A program made the translations under genes and the position numbers. 64,000 nucleotides of DNA. Origin: Zelopaecilomyces penicillatus. Its lineage: Eukaryota > Ascomycota > Sordariomycetes > Hypocreales > Pseudodiploosporaceae. The stretch is taken from NCBI GenBank assembly GCA_005765155.1, contig VCCP01000005.1, forward strand, positions 2,728,001 to 2,792,000, in the 5' to 3' direction. Under the pieces are notes generated by a model that made no database searches, had not been told where the DNA came from, and worked only from the letters and a program-made list of their open reading frames with translations. Shown piece by piece: positions 51,344 through 64,000 of the stretch. Numbering within the stretch: the first letter of the stretch is position 1; every line of letters starts with the position of its first letter.

Positions 51344-54300
51344 AGATATTTATTAGCTATACTTATTCTTAATAAATTTCTTTAAATGGTTTTTAGAATA
51401 GGTCTTATCTAGGAGAATTCTATTTATTATATAAAGTATATATACTTTAATAATATCTATTTATAAAGTAATCTAATATAAGCTATATTAGTATATTATT
51501 ATCTTTATTATATAGGATTTATTCTATTTCTTAGGTATATTATATATAAGTATTAGGTTATTTGGTATTAGTTAATTATATTCTGATTGAAGTATATATT
51601 TATTAATAGTATTTATTCTTATTACTAGCTTCTTTCTAAAATTAATTATCTTTTCTCTAGTTTTTATTATATCTTTTAATCTTCTTTTTAGTATTTGAAT
51701 ATAAGATTTAAATAAATCCTTAGTATTAATAATAATATCTTAATTAATAAGCCTTTATATTAGGAATTTGATTTTAAATAATAAGATAGGGTTATACCTA
51801 TATATAAGATAAAAGATAGAGAAGCTATAGGATGATTTGATTATAGTTCTATCTATAAGAATAGCTGCTTTAAGGTATCTTATCTATTTAAAGTCCTTTT
51901 CTAATATCTTTACTATTATAGATATAAGGCTTTAATAATTAACTTTAATTATAGTATTAGCTATAGGATTATACCTAGATATTTAAATATATTTTATACT
52001 CTAATTAAATAATATCTAAAAGAGAAGCCCTTTTATTTTAGGTTTATTATTAATAATTATATAAAGTATAAGTCTATATTATTATATTAAGATTATAATA
52101 AATCTAGTTATAACTCTTAAGTTAATCTATTATACTAGTTAAACTTCTATTTATTTAATTAAATTATAATAAGCTTCTATAAGGAAGTTTATATTATAAT
52201 TAGATAGTATATATTATAAATCAAAGTATACTTTTAATATTATTTATTTAAGTAATATTAGAATTATTAGTTCTCTGCTCTATTATAGTATAAACTTTTA
52301 ATATTTAAGGTAATAGGCTATAGCTAAGGAAATATTATTCTATATCTTTCCTTAGTAATACCTATTAAAGAGAGTTTTAAAGATAGTTGCTTTATCTTTA
52401 TACCCTTAGGCTATATAATAGCTTATTATTAATTTCTTATAAATAGATAAATTATTAATAATTAATATAGGATAATTTCTTTTATAAGTTAATCTTAATT
52501 AAAGTTTTCTATTCTTAATAAAGAATCTCTAAGCTTTCTAATATAATATCCTAAATTATACTCTATTAAAATTAAATAATCTCTTTAATAAATATAGGAA
52601 TCTAATAATCTATTAGGACTCTATAAAATATCCAGATTCTAATATATTTAATTATATTAACCTAAGATATATATTAATTATATCCTTTAAATCCTTATTA
52701 ACTTTAATATTTATTTAATTAAATAGCTTTAATCCTTTCTAAAAAAGTCTATCTATTATACTATTATTTTTCCTAAGAATATATTTAATAATAAAATCAA
52801 ATAATATAATATAGCTAATCTAATAAATAATAAAACTATCTAATATATTATAAATAGTATTATTAAGCTAGTATATAAGGATATATATATCTATCTTTAA
52901 AGTAAATTATATACTATAGATATATCCTCTAAGCCTTTAAAGTATAAAGAGAATAATCTTATACTCTTGCTTTATTATATTATAGCTATATTTAGCCTTA
53001 TTCTAATAATCACTTTTAAACCTAATTAGATATTATTATTTATTTAGGATTTATATTAAAATTACTCTCTATCCTTTAAGGCTAGTATTTATTATAAATA
53101 TAATTTCTTTACCCTCTTTAAAAAGATTAAATAATATTAAAATAGGGATAGTTATTATTATATACTTAAGCTTAATTATTATCTTTAATTATAATCCTCT
53201 TTACTTCTAAAAGGCTTCTTTTTATAATAAAATAATAAAAAAAAGAATAATAATAATAAAATTATATATCTAAATTTAATAATAATTAATAAATTTAAAA
53301 AAGGCCTTAATATCTATTATATTATAATAGATAAGCTATTCTAAGATCTTAATAATCTTCTTTTTAATTGATTTCCTTTTAAATATCCTATAAAGAAATC
53401 TAATAATAATAATTATATTTTAATAATATCTCAATTTCCCTTTTAATATTATATATCTAAAGAGTTTAATATTAAAAAGGATTTTATTAAGATTTTATAA
53501 ATATTTAAATATATATTTCTATACCCTAAGAAGAATCTTTTTATTATTATAAATAGATTATAATCTATATATAATAATATTATTAAAAAAGGGTTTATAG
53601 ATATCTAGGATAAGATTAAATAATATCTAAGTTATAATTCTTATAAACTAGGCTATAGAATTTATAGCGTGTTAAAAGAGTATATATATCCTTAAGAAAC
53701 TAATAATAGAAGAAAATATAATAAGATCTCTATTCTTTTTATTTAATAGGATTTAATTATAGCTAGAAAAGAAATCTAATAATAAAAGTATAATATATAT
53801 AAAGAAATCTTTATTAAAGGAATTAATATTAAGAGGGATAAATATATCTCTAAGAGTAATAATATTATATTTTATAATAATATTAATTAAATAAAGCCTT
53901 CTATTCTTTTTCTTAATAAAGAAATATTAATTTTTATAGAAGGTATAAGACTTTTCTAATATATAATTCTTAAAGTATATCTTTAATAACTTTATAGCTT
54001 TTGCTTTTAATCCTTATAAAATAGGGATAAAATATATCTATTAAACTAAATAAAGAATCACTTTAATCATTTAAGGAGATATAATTAATAGATTAAATAT
54101 TTTACTTTCTTTAAATTATTAAAATAAAGCCTATTCTCTATTATAAAGAATCTCTAGGAAAATATTAATCTTTTATTAGATTAATATATTCTTAGTTTAA
54201 GAAAGGATTTCCTTAAGATATTCTTTATAGAGTTAGGATCCCTTAGGTATATTAAAGAACTTTAAGATAATATATTTAATAAAGGATCTATCTAGATTAA

Positions 54301-57300
54301 TTCTTCTCTTTATTTTCTTTTATTTCTTTTTTTTTTAAAATAGATTATTATTAAATATAGATTTATCTAAAGGAATATTATTAATAGAATTAACTTTATT
54401 AGCCTTTTTCTTATATAAGATATAAATATATATCTTAGAAGGATTATATAATTAATATATTCCTCTTTTTTTAGATTTCTTCTTTTTCTTTAGAAAGTCT
54501 AATTTAGCCTTAATCACTTCTAAAGCTTTAATATATTGCTTTATAAACTCTATTAATATACTTCTAATAATTATCTTATTATTATCAGAGTTAAGCTCTA
54601 TTAATATTTCTTTATTATCCTTAAAGAGCTATTCTAAATTAATTAATTCCTTATTATTAACTATATCTTTAATAATATAATTAATATTTAATTTTTTAAA
54701 GAGTTAGATTTATTTTATTCCTAATAAATAGTATTTATAATAGAAGTAATTATTTATACTTACCCTATTTAATACTATATATATAAATCTCTATCTTTCT
54801 AAGAATAATTAAATAATAGCTTAGCTATTCTAATAAATAGTATCCCTAGGATAAAGAGTATTATAATTCTATCTAGTATTATATATAGATAAATAAATAT
54901 TTAAGTAATTCCTATATAAAGTTAAACTTCTATTTCCTTAATTATTTAAATAATCTATTTAAAGAATAATATTATTTTAATCTTAATTAAATTATATTTA
55001 ATCTTATATTTCTTAGCTAGTAATTTTAAGATAATATTACCTTTAAAGCCTGAATTAATAAATATATTTATTACTTTTCTTTTTTAAGAATTAATCCTAA
55101 CTTAGATCTTAGGTATTTATTATATATTTAATAATTAATAGCTATCTAAATATATTTAAATAATCTTATAAAGTACCTTATTAAAAGAGAAGCTTATATT
55201 ATTATAAAGATTATCTTTAATCGATTTTAAAATATAAAAATAATATAGGCCTAATAAATCTATATTATCTTAACCTTAATTAAATAATATTATTTAATAT
55301 TAGCTATAATTAAAAGAGATTTCTTTTTATATTTTAATTATAGCTATAATACTAGTATATAATTATATAATTAGCTTATTAAAGAAGGCTTTATTATATC
55401 TTATCTATAAATAAATTTAAATTATTTTTATTATATTCTTTAGTTTTATTAAAGATATAAGATTATCTAATCTATTCCTAGGGATATAGAGAACTTCTAT
55501 TATATCTTTAGCTTAATTTAATAGATTCTAGCCTATAATTATCTTAAGCTTTAAATTAAGATTAATCAATATATAAAGTAGTATAGTAATTATCTTTATA
55601 AATAAGATCTCCTTTAGTTTTAATTAATAGTAAGAAAATCTTATACTCTAATCTATTATTTATAATATATTCTTAGATATAGTTATTAGATTAGAAGGTA
55701 TTATTCTATTTAATATTAAAGTAGCTTTAGGAGTAGGCTTTTAATATATAATAGTTAAAGATTTAATTAATTCTTTATTATTATTCTTTTATCTTTTTCT
55801 CTTATTAATATTTATATTAATTATATATATTAATATTATTTAATCCTTTATATCTTTATATTAAAAGAATAATATAAAAGAAATTTAGATTATATTTTTA
55901 TTAAATATAATATTTAAATATTATAATTTTATAGATTATTATTTAAAGCCTAGATAAGGGATATATTATCTAAAGATTATATTTTTATATTTATTTAATA
56001 TCTATTCAAAGTATTAAAGGGCTTTAGCTTTAATTAAAGGGATAAGGGATATAACTATATAATCAAAAAAGTTAATAGCCTAAACTATTATAAGCTTCTA
56101 ATAGTATTCTTTTATCTTAAGGAATTATTATATAATAATAGAAGGAATTATACTTTAGCTTATAATATATTCTAGATTTAATATCTTAATATATAAATTA
56201 TATATGTAAAACCTAAATTTAGTATTATATATTAATTTATTATAATAGAAGGGAAAATAGCTTAATAAATTATAATATTAATAATTATTCTTATCCTATC
56301 TCTTTTAGAGAGAGAAGATATTAAAATCCTTATTATTATTAAGATTAAATATTATCTAATTAGATAAAAAACTTATTAAGCCTTTATACTATAGATCCTT
56401 ATTAATATATATATTAATATCTACTTATATTTTAATAATTATTTAAGTAATACCTTCCTTAATAGCTATATTAATTTTAAGGTTATTAATAAGCTTGATT
56501 AACTCCTTTATATCTATTAGCTTAGCTTTAGAGGGTATAATCTTAATAATAATTAGAAAGAACTTTTCTTTAGGGTAAAGATCCTATATAATCAGATTCT
56601 TTATTATAATAACTTAATTAAATATTACTCTGATAATAATTATATTTATCTGATTTTTAAGATTATTAGAAATCTTATATTATTTAATAGCTAGTTTAAT
56701 AGTTATTTAATTATTAAAGTATCCTTAGAGCTATTTATATAGTATCTTTTTAAGTTTATAGGGATTATTAATAGAATTTACTTAAATAATTTTAATAAGA
56801 AGTCTTATTAATATAATCTTATATAATATATAAGATAATGGTTTTAAGTCCTTTTAATTTAAATTATATTAAGAAGTATAGAATCTATACCTATTAAGCT
56901 AGTTTAGAATATCTTTAATAGACTCTAAGTATTATTATTTAAATACTTTTAAATAATCTTTATATAATCTTAATTATTATAAATCTCTTTTAAAGAAATA
57001 ATTCTTTAATACTTCTTTAGCTTTTACTTATAAAAGATTATAGATAAATCCTTAAATAATATCTTTATAGGTATTAATTATATAATATATAAAATAATTA
57101 TATATTTTTATTAATTATATTATTATCTTTTATTTTAAGCTTATAGCTTAAAAGATATTTAATAATATTAATCTTATTAAAGTATTTAATAAGCTTAAGA
57201 TTAATAATATATCTTTTAGATTTATTTATAATAAGGATATTCTTAAGATTATTAAAAAGAATAGTATTAATCTTAATAATACTTTATTAAAAACTTTTAA

Positions 57301-58453
57301 TAATATTATCCCTTAATTAATTAATTAATTATAAGTCTAATCTATTAAGGGAAGGGCTATTAGAATTTATAATAAATATTATATTAGATAAAGGAGTATT
57401 TAAAATAAGGATATTAGAGATAATAGTCTTAGGAGTAGTAATTCTAATAATAGAGTTAGAGCTATTTAAAGGTTTTCTTTTTTAATATAGAAAGTATCTA
57501 TTTAAATTAGAAGCTAATAATATATTAAAAAGATTAAATAATAATAAAGGCTTTTTATTATAAAGGTATTTAGATATCTAATCTAAAAAGGAATTATCTT
57601 AACTCTTATATAATAATATCTTATTAATTATATCCTAGTATTAATATAAAACCTTTCCTTTAGGGATAGATATTATATTTAAATTAAGAATAATAATTCC
57701 TATATTATTATAATTAAATAATATCTTATTTCTAAAATATTAAGATTACTTTTAAATAAAAAGCTTTTTTAGTATTAAGGATAAGATTTATAAGAAAAGA
57801 AAAAAGATAAAGATATTTTCTAAGATTAATTAAATTATTAGAATATTAATCTATAATATAAAAAAATAAAACCAAGGGTTAATATATAGTTAATACTATT
57901 TATTATTAATTAAATAATTAATATTAAAAGCTATATAAGCTGATTATTTATAATAATTCTTTTTATACTTATTTATATTTTAATTAAATAAAATTAATAA
58001 ATTTAGGGTATTCTATCTTTTTAATTTAATATTTAATATATAAATTATCTTTTATATATATTCTAGATAAAAGCTTATTTTAGGATTAAATATTCTTTTA
58101 TTTTTTCTCTTAATAATTTAATATTCTATAATATTAGATTCTAATAGAAAAGAAATTAATAATATCTTATTATTTAACTAGGATAATATATAATATCCTT
58201 ACTTTATAGACTTTAAATCTTTTAATAAATAAGCTTAACTCTTTTATTTCTAGATTTCTAGGCTTTTATCCTTAAAGGTATCTCTTAATTATATTAATTA
58301 AAAGGTCTTATAAGGGTACTTATAATAATTCTTCTTAGACTAATCCTTATAATAGCTTAAAAGTACTCTTAAATATATTATATTATTAATCTAGTATTAA
58401 TTAATCCTTTTAATAATAAAGTAAATAAGATATCCCCCTATCTTAATTATTAG
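51344..58453 (-). pseudogene. Gypsy-2 (D-E) gag-pol remnant
   Basis: Complement of 31573-34724 plus 35122 to about 39090. The protease keeps the Ser-Gly of its active site, but the Asp codon is Asn (INSGF, near 55055). The reverse transcriptase active site near 53590 again reads NN for DD. The integrase zinc-binding residues are changed to Tyr. Stops are mostly TAA/TAG. Comparing it with the A-F copy shows which differences are recent transitions. Non-functional. Confidence 0.8.
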
Positions 58454-58851
58454 TTTTAATAAAGGGAAAATAATATATATAATAATACTAATATTATCTA
58501 TAGAATTATAAGATAATTTTAGGGTAATTATATAGCTAGTATAGTCTATAAGGATTAAATAGGTAAGAAAAGCTATAAAGCAGCGATATAATAAATTAAA
58601 TTTAAGGGATTAATTAATTATCCTATAATTAATTAAATAAAGAAGATAGCTTTTTAATAGTTAATCTTTTAAATATACTAGAAAATTCTTAGATAGAAAG
58701 AGAGGAAAAAACTTAAATTTAATAATTTCTACTTATTTAAATAGCCTGGGTATAGCCTATCTACTTATATAGTTTAATCCCCCTAAGTACAGCTTATACA
58801 GCTATAGCTTAGTTAATTAGTAAGGGGGTGTGTTCAATCTAGCCATTAAAA
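58454..58851 (-). repeat. Gypsy-2 LTR E (398 bp, minus strand)
   Basis: 5' LTR of the complete minus-strand element. The interior next to it (complement CTAATAATTAAGATAGGGGG) matches the sequence after LTR A. TAATAATTAAG may be a mutated TGG-type primer site, but I cannot assign a tRNA. Confidence 0.9.
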
Positions 58852-61333
58852 TACCCTTCCTTTAAGTAAATATTAAAAATATAAGCCTTACTACTATTAT
58901 AGGAGTAGTATAGCTTAAAGGAGATATAGATTTATTTTATAAATATATTAATAAATATACTATATTTATAATAAACCTAGGGTTTTTTAAATAACCCTGC
59001 TTTATAATCCCTTAATAAGATTAATTTAATCTATTATTAACCCTCTCTTAGAATTTTAATATAAATACCTTAGATTTAATAATATATAGCCTTATCTCTA
59101 TTATATAGCCATTTCCTTAAGGCTTATAAAGATAGAATTAAAATAATTATTTAATTAAGCTCTATTAATTATTATATATATTAAAGAATAAAGATTAAGC
59201 TATTAATTTTATATTATACCCTTTACTTTAAATTATACTTTATAGTATCTCTAATAATATATTTATAGCCCTTAGAGTAATATATATTTTTAAGTTAAAG
59301 GAATACTTTTATATATATATAAATCTCTTTAATATTTTATATAAGTTTAAATCTTATAATTATTTAATACTTAATATTTATAATTATCTTAATAAGCTAG
59401 CTGCCTTTTATAAGAATATATTTAATAAATAATTCTTTATTAGATTTATTAATTATAAGAATATATATTAATATTCCTTTATTTAGGATTAATTTAAAGG
59501 CTAGCTTTATATCTTTAATTTATAAATAGATTAATAAATATATTATATTAAAAAGTTTATATATCTATAAAAATAAATACTTTATAAGCTTAATCTCTTC
59601 TATAACTTTATATTTATTATTATTTTATATATAAAATAAATATAAGATTAAAAGTATAGCTATTTATCTTTCTTTTAGATTTATATTACTATTAAAGGAT
59701 TAATTAGGTTTTACTCTTATCTTAATTAGATTAGAGAAGATTTAAATAAGATTAAATAATCTTATAATAATATATTTTATCTATTCTTTAATAATCCTTT
59801 CTATTTATTACTAAAAGATTAATACCTATTTAATAATTTAAATTAACTTATATCTAATTATATACTTAAAGTAAGGAATACTATACTATATCTTATTATT
59901 AATAAATTAAATATAATTAAATACCTATAAAGCTTTTATTATACTATCCTATAGGATCTTAATAATTAAATAATCTATAATTAAGGTATATAAAGCACTT
60001 TATTTTATTTACCTAAGAGATATTATATTATTCTTAATTAATAAATATATCTTATCTATACTATATAATAACTCTAGAGTCTTCTATATACCTATAAAAG
60101 ATAGCCTATTTATATTATTTATATAAACTATTATAGTATTGCTTACTTATTTTATTAAAATATAAAAACCTATACTCTTTAAAGCTATTATTAATTAATA
60201 ATTAAATAATAAGTTTAAGTATGATAAGATAATTAAGCTTAAAATAATTAAGACTATTAATATATTTATTACTAAAAAAGCTAAGTTAGTTATAATTTAG
60301 CCTAATAATAATTAAATAATAATATTCTAATAATATTCTTTAAAAGCTAATAAGAATAGATTATTTATTACTTATTTAGTTTCTAGGCTTTTATTTAGAT
60401 TTAATTTATTTATATATAATAATACTAAGAATACTTAAGGATTACCTAATTAAGATTTATTAAATAAAGAATTAAAATTAATATTAATATAGCTTATATT
60501 ATATTTAAATCCCTAAAAATAGATTATCTTTAAGGAATAAATAATTAAATTAATTTCTTTAAGTACCCTTATAGCTAACTTAAATAAGGATACTAATACT
60601 TCTAGGGATATTATTATAACCCTAAGGCAGTTTATTAATAGGAATCTAAATAAGATATCTTAATTAGATAATAAATATCTTTTTTATAAATAAACCAATC
60701 TTTTTAATAGAGAAAAGAGAAATCTAAAAAAGAAATAAAGGAGCTAATAAAAGGAATTAAATCCTTAGCCCTCTCTATATTATATACTACTAATTCAATC
60801 TATAAGATATAAGGAAGAGATTATTACTTAAATAGGTATTAGTTTGCCTTTATAATACTTAAAAGCAATAAAGTATACTATAATTATTAAATTCATTAAG
60901 AAGATAAATAATATATTTCTTATTAAAAGATCTATACTATATATTAAATACTTTAATAATTATATTAATCTTTATTCTAATAGAATAATTATAGAAAAGA
61001 CCCTTTAATATATTAATAAGATAATAAAAGCTTCCTTTAATAAGTTAATAATTTAAGCTATTTAACCTAATAGATTTAAATACTATACTATATAAGTATA
61101 ATTAATAATACCTTTATCTATAGATTAAATAATAGAATTAAATACTCTAGGGATATTAATAGAGTTAAAGGGATTAAATATTAAGGGAATACTTAATTAA
61201 GAATAGATAAGATAGAAAAAATAGAATATATATATATAGGCATCTAAAGGTTATATTTAAATACTATTACTTAATTAATTATAAATATTACTTAATTTAA
61301 TAATAGGATTATCTTTAATATTTATTAGAAGGG
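58852..61333 (+). mobile_element. 3' segment of the outer Gypsy-2 element before LTR F
   Basis: Reads as the complement of about 43590 to 41104. It is therefore the plus-strand end of the outer element, resuming after the minus-strand block. It starts in CTTCCTTTAAG, about 0.8 kb further along the element than the point where 40705 breaks off. The antisense frame of this family is present in part on the minus strand. It ends with the purine tract AGAAGGG before LTR F. Confidence 0.8.
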
Positions 61334-61731
61334 TTTTAATAGCTAGATTAAATATACTCCCTTACTAGTTAATTAAGCTATAGCTATATAAGCTATACTT
61401 AAAGGGATTGAACTATATAAGTAGATAGGCTATACCCAGGCTATTTAAACAGATAGATATCATTAAATTCAAGTTTTTTTTCCCCCTTCTGTCTAAGAAT
61501 TTTCTAATATATTTAAAAAACTAACTATTAAAAAGCTATCTTTTTTATTTAATCAGTTATAGGATAATCAATTAATCCCTTAAATTTAATTTATTATATC
61601 ACCACTTTATAGCTTTTCTTGCCTATTTAATCCTTATGGACTACACTGGCTATATAACTACCCTAAAATCATCCTGTAATTCTATAAGTGGTATTAATAT
61701 TATTATATATATTGTTTTCCCCTTATTAAAA
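61334..61731 (+). repeat. Gypsy-2 LTR F (398 bp)
   Basis: Plus-strand LTR preceded by the 3' interior and purine tract, so it is the 3' LTR paired with A. It starts TTTTAATAGCTAGATTAAATA and ends TTATTAAAA. Confidence 0.9.
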
Positions 61732-63466
61732 TATATATCCTATTATAAGTATTATTATTTAATTTATAAAAAAGACTTTTTAATTATATAATTTATACTT
61801 TTAAAAAAGCTTATATATACTCTTTTAATCTATATTTATATATTTAAAATTAATTATTTAATACTAGTTTTTTAAAGATTATTATAAAGTTATATATAAG
61901 CTATAATAGCTTTATTATAATAATCTTTATACTTTAATTTATTATATTATAACTTTATTCAAATAAATAATATATTTATCTTATTTTTATTATTTAAATA
62001 ATCTTTAATATTATATATATCTTTTTAAAACTCTTTAATATCTTATAAATCCTTTTTTATAATAATAATATAACTCTTATTGAATAATAATCTTTTAATT
62101 TATATCTATTTAATTACTTATTTTAAAAGGTTTTTTAAATTATATATTTTTATATAATTAATCTAATATATAATTATATATAAGCCTTAATCCTTAATAA
62201 TCCTTTATAAAGAAATTAATTATCTATTTAAAATTATAGCTTTAATAATAATAAAATTAAATTAAAAATAGATTTCTTAAATTAATTTTTTTTTCTTTTA
62301 TATATCTTATTTTTATTTATTATTTAAGAATAATAAGAATAAAGAAAGTTCTTATTTAATAATATAATTATATTATTTATAAAATAAATATTATTTTAAA
62401 ATTTTTAAACCTTATATATAATATCTTTTTTATATAAAATAAAATTATAATAATTAATATAAGCTATATATAAAATAGTTTAATAACTTTATAATGATAT
62501 AAGCTTTTTTAAATATTTTATAAACTATTATTTATAATATTATATTAAACTTAATTATATTAATAAGCTTAAAAGTAATATATAAACTATTATCTAATAT
62601 AAGAGAATACAAAAGTATTTTTTTAAAGTTTTTAATATATATATTATAAATAGGATTAATTACTTTAAATTTTATTCTTTTTAAATTATTTATATTATTA
62701 ATTAAAAATACTTTATTAATTTTATATTTAATTTAATTAATATTAAAAAGAATTAATTTTTAATAGCTTAATAACTTTTATTATTAATTTAATTTTAATA
62801 CTTTATATATATTTCTTATAATTAAAAAGATAGCTTTAAAAAGATCTTTTAATATTATATTCTTTAATATATATTAATAGCTTGATATTTATTATATAAA
62901 TATTAATATAAAATTAAAAATCTAATCCTATTAAAAAAAGCTTAATTATTTTATTATTTATAATAATTCTATTAATATTAAAATTAATAAAACTAATTAT
63001 TATATTATTATATATAAAATAAAATAATAAACTATTAATATTCTTTTATAAGCTTTAATATTAATAATTATAGTTTTAAGTTAATTTTTTAAGCTTAATA
63101 AATTATTATTTATATAATATAATTAATTAATTTCTTTAAAATATAATAAAAGATAAGAGTTATATATTTTATATATAAAGATTATATTATAAATTATATC
63201 TTAAAAGTATATATATTTTAATATAAATATTATCTTAAATATTATCTTAATAATTATTATAAGATTAATTAATAAATTAATAATCTTATAAAAATAATAT
63301 ATAAAGACTTAAAATCTTATTTAATTAATAAATATATAAATCTTTTTTTTAATTTATAATAATAAATAATATAATAAAGACAATATATCTATATTTAAAA
63401 ACATAACTTATAATATATATATATATATATTAATAGCTTTAATTCTTTAATTTAATTTAATTAAAT
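61732..63466. other. AT-rich filler right of the retroelement nest
   Basis: A/T sequence with frequent TAATCTTTTAATATT-like patches, no open frame and no match found to the two gypsy families. An (AT)n tract lies near 63413-63430. Probably old transposon DNA, unassigned. Confidence 0.55.
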
Positions 63467-63629
63467 AATATAATAAATATAATTAAATATATAATAAATA
63501 TAATTAAATATATAATAAATATAATTAAATATATAATTAAATTTAATTAAATATATAATAAATATAATTAAATATATAATAAATATAATTAAATATTTAA
63601 TAAATATAATTAAATATATAATAAATATA
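63467..63629. repeat. 21-bp tandem repeat, about 7 copies
   Basis: The unit ATAATAAATATAATTAAAT plus AT is repeated. The register is disturbed around 63534-63548 (AATTTAATTAA), so one unit is shortened. Confidence 0.85.
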
Positions 63630-63890
63630 ATAAGCTAGCTTTATAACTGCTATAAATAAGTATTAAGAATAATATTAATAAATTTAAAAAGAAAAAGAGA
63701 TCTTTATATTATTCTTATTTGATCTCTTTTCTTATATTAATTAAGTTTAGATTAAGCCTATTTTATTATATATAATTAAAGCTTAAATTAAAAGCTTAAG
63801 CTTATAATATATTATCCTATTCCTAGTATTATATTATTTTATAAGTTATTAAAGATAATAAGGATTTATTATAAAATATATTTTTTTAAT
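63630..63890 (+). repeat. Unnamed dispersed repeat R, copy 2
   Basis: Matches 29913-30260: AAGCTAGCTTTATAACTGC..., TATTAAGAATAATATTAATAAA, a GAAAAAGAGATC purine run and AAGCTTAAGCTTATAATATATTA. It directly follows the 21-bp array. Fewer mutations than copy 1. No coding sequence recognised. Confidence 0.6.
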
Positions 63891-64000
63891 ATAAATCTAT
63901 TTATTAATCATCTTAATAATAATATAATAGAAAAATAATCCTATTTATATTTTATTAAATCCTATTTTAGATTTATATTATTCTTTTATTCTTTTTTTAT
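63891..64000. other. AT-rich window end
   Basis: No feature recognised in the last 110 bp. Confidence 0.5.

Larger units (their letters stand above)
46018..58851 (-). mobile_element. Gypsy-2 complete element (LTRs E and D), 12.8 kb, minus strand
   Basis: The only Gypsy-2 copy with an uninterrupted interior. E (58454-58851) is the 5' LTR and D (46018-46415) the 3' LTR. Reading right to left it has leader and gag, protease near 55080-54810, reverse transcriptase near 54010-53300, integrase near 52450-51550, and then a 4.9-kb region to the 3' LTR. At 12.8 kb it is large for gypsy. The flanking bases do not form a target duplication (CTAT on the left, ATAC on the right), so at least one side has been rearranged. 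Confidence 0.85.
31175..61731 (+). mobile_element. Gypsy-2 outer element (LTRs A and F) with nested insertions
   Basis: A plus-strand Ty3/gypsy element whose 5' LTR is A (31175-31572) and 3' LTR is F (61334-61731). Its interior is in three pieces: 31573-34724, 35122-40705 and 58852-61333. These match, in inverted order, consecutive parts of the complete element at 46018-58851. About 0.8 kb of interior is missing where the minus-strand block was inserted. The bases flanking the pair are compatible with a 4-bp ATAT duplication, but in such AT-rich DNA this is weak. The whole element is heavily RIP-mutated. Confidence 0.85.

Noticed and set aside
1..64000. Mitochondrial or bacterial origin because of the extreme AT content
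   Set aside because: Spliced nuclear genes (rpb8, ula1), LTR retrotransposons with tRNA primers and RIP-type transitions point to nuclear fungal DNA.
24501..64000. Centromere
   Set aside because: Nested, mutated retroelements in AT-rich DNA are typical of fungal centromeres, but also of ordinary AT isochores. Nothing in the sequence alone separates the two, so no call is made.
1..64000. tRNA, rRNA or CRISPR arrays
   Set aside because: No cloverleaf with conserved A and B boxes, no rRNA segment and no spaced repeat array was seen. The tandem arrays found have no spacers.

Overview
The window looks like nuclear DNA of a filamentous ascomycete (Pezizomycotina). Two short islands of ordinary-GC sequence carry spliced housekeeping genes with short fungal introns (GT...AG, 50-88 bp, CTAAC-like branch sites). 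Everything else is extremely AT-rich and made of LTR retrotransposons decayed in the way expected of repeat-induced point mutation (RIP): changes are almost all transitions, TpA is enriched, Gln codons have become TAA/TAG stops, Cys and His codons have become Tyr, and catalytic Asp has become Asn. No species can be named from the sequence alone.

Layout. Positions 1-3202 are unassigned AT-rich sequence. Positions 3203-17533 hold an old Ty3/gypsy chromovirus-type element (219-bp LTRs) split by a younger, less mutated Ty1/copia element (8176-14514, 475-bp LTRs, target duplication AATAT). Positions 17534-18930 are AT-rich filler. The gene island at about 18931-21500 has a DUF4743/Nudix hydrolase gene (+) converging on rpb8 (-). 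A 0.97-kb AT-rich block separates it from a second island (22470-24500) carrying ula1 (-), the regulatory subunit of the NEDD8-activating E1. Positions 24500-31174 are AT-rich with minisatellites and a truncated second copy of the gypsy element.

Positions 31175-61731 are one large nest of a second Ty3/gypsy family. It is recognised by six copies of a 397-398-bp LTR, called A-F here. The outer plus-strand element has A as its 5' LTR and F as its 3' LTR. It is interrupted by a solo LTR (B) and by minus-strand material: a 5.3-kb 3'-half (LTR C plus flank) and a complete 12.8-kb element (LTRs D and E). Positions 61732-64000 are AT-rich filler with a 21-bp tandem repeat and a second copy of an unnamed dispersed repeat.

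The three intact genes are basic cell machinery: Rpb8 is shared by RNA polymerases I, II and III, Ula1 starts cullin neddylation, and the Nudix protein probably cleans up damaged thiamine diphosphate. They do not form a pathway. The most unusual item is that the large gypsy family has about 4.9 kb between integrase and the 3' LTR that contains no retroviral domain. It appears to hold a decayed reading frame in the antisense direction, kept in the same frame in separate copies.
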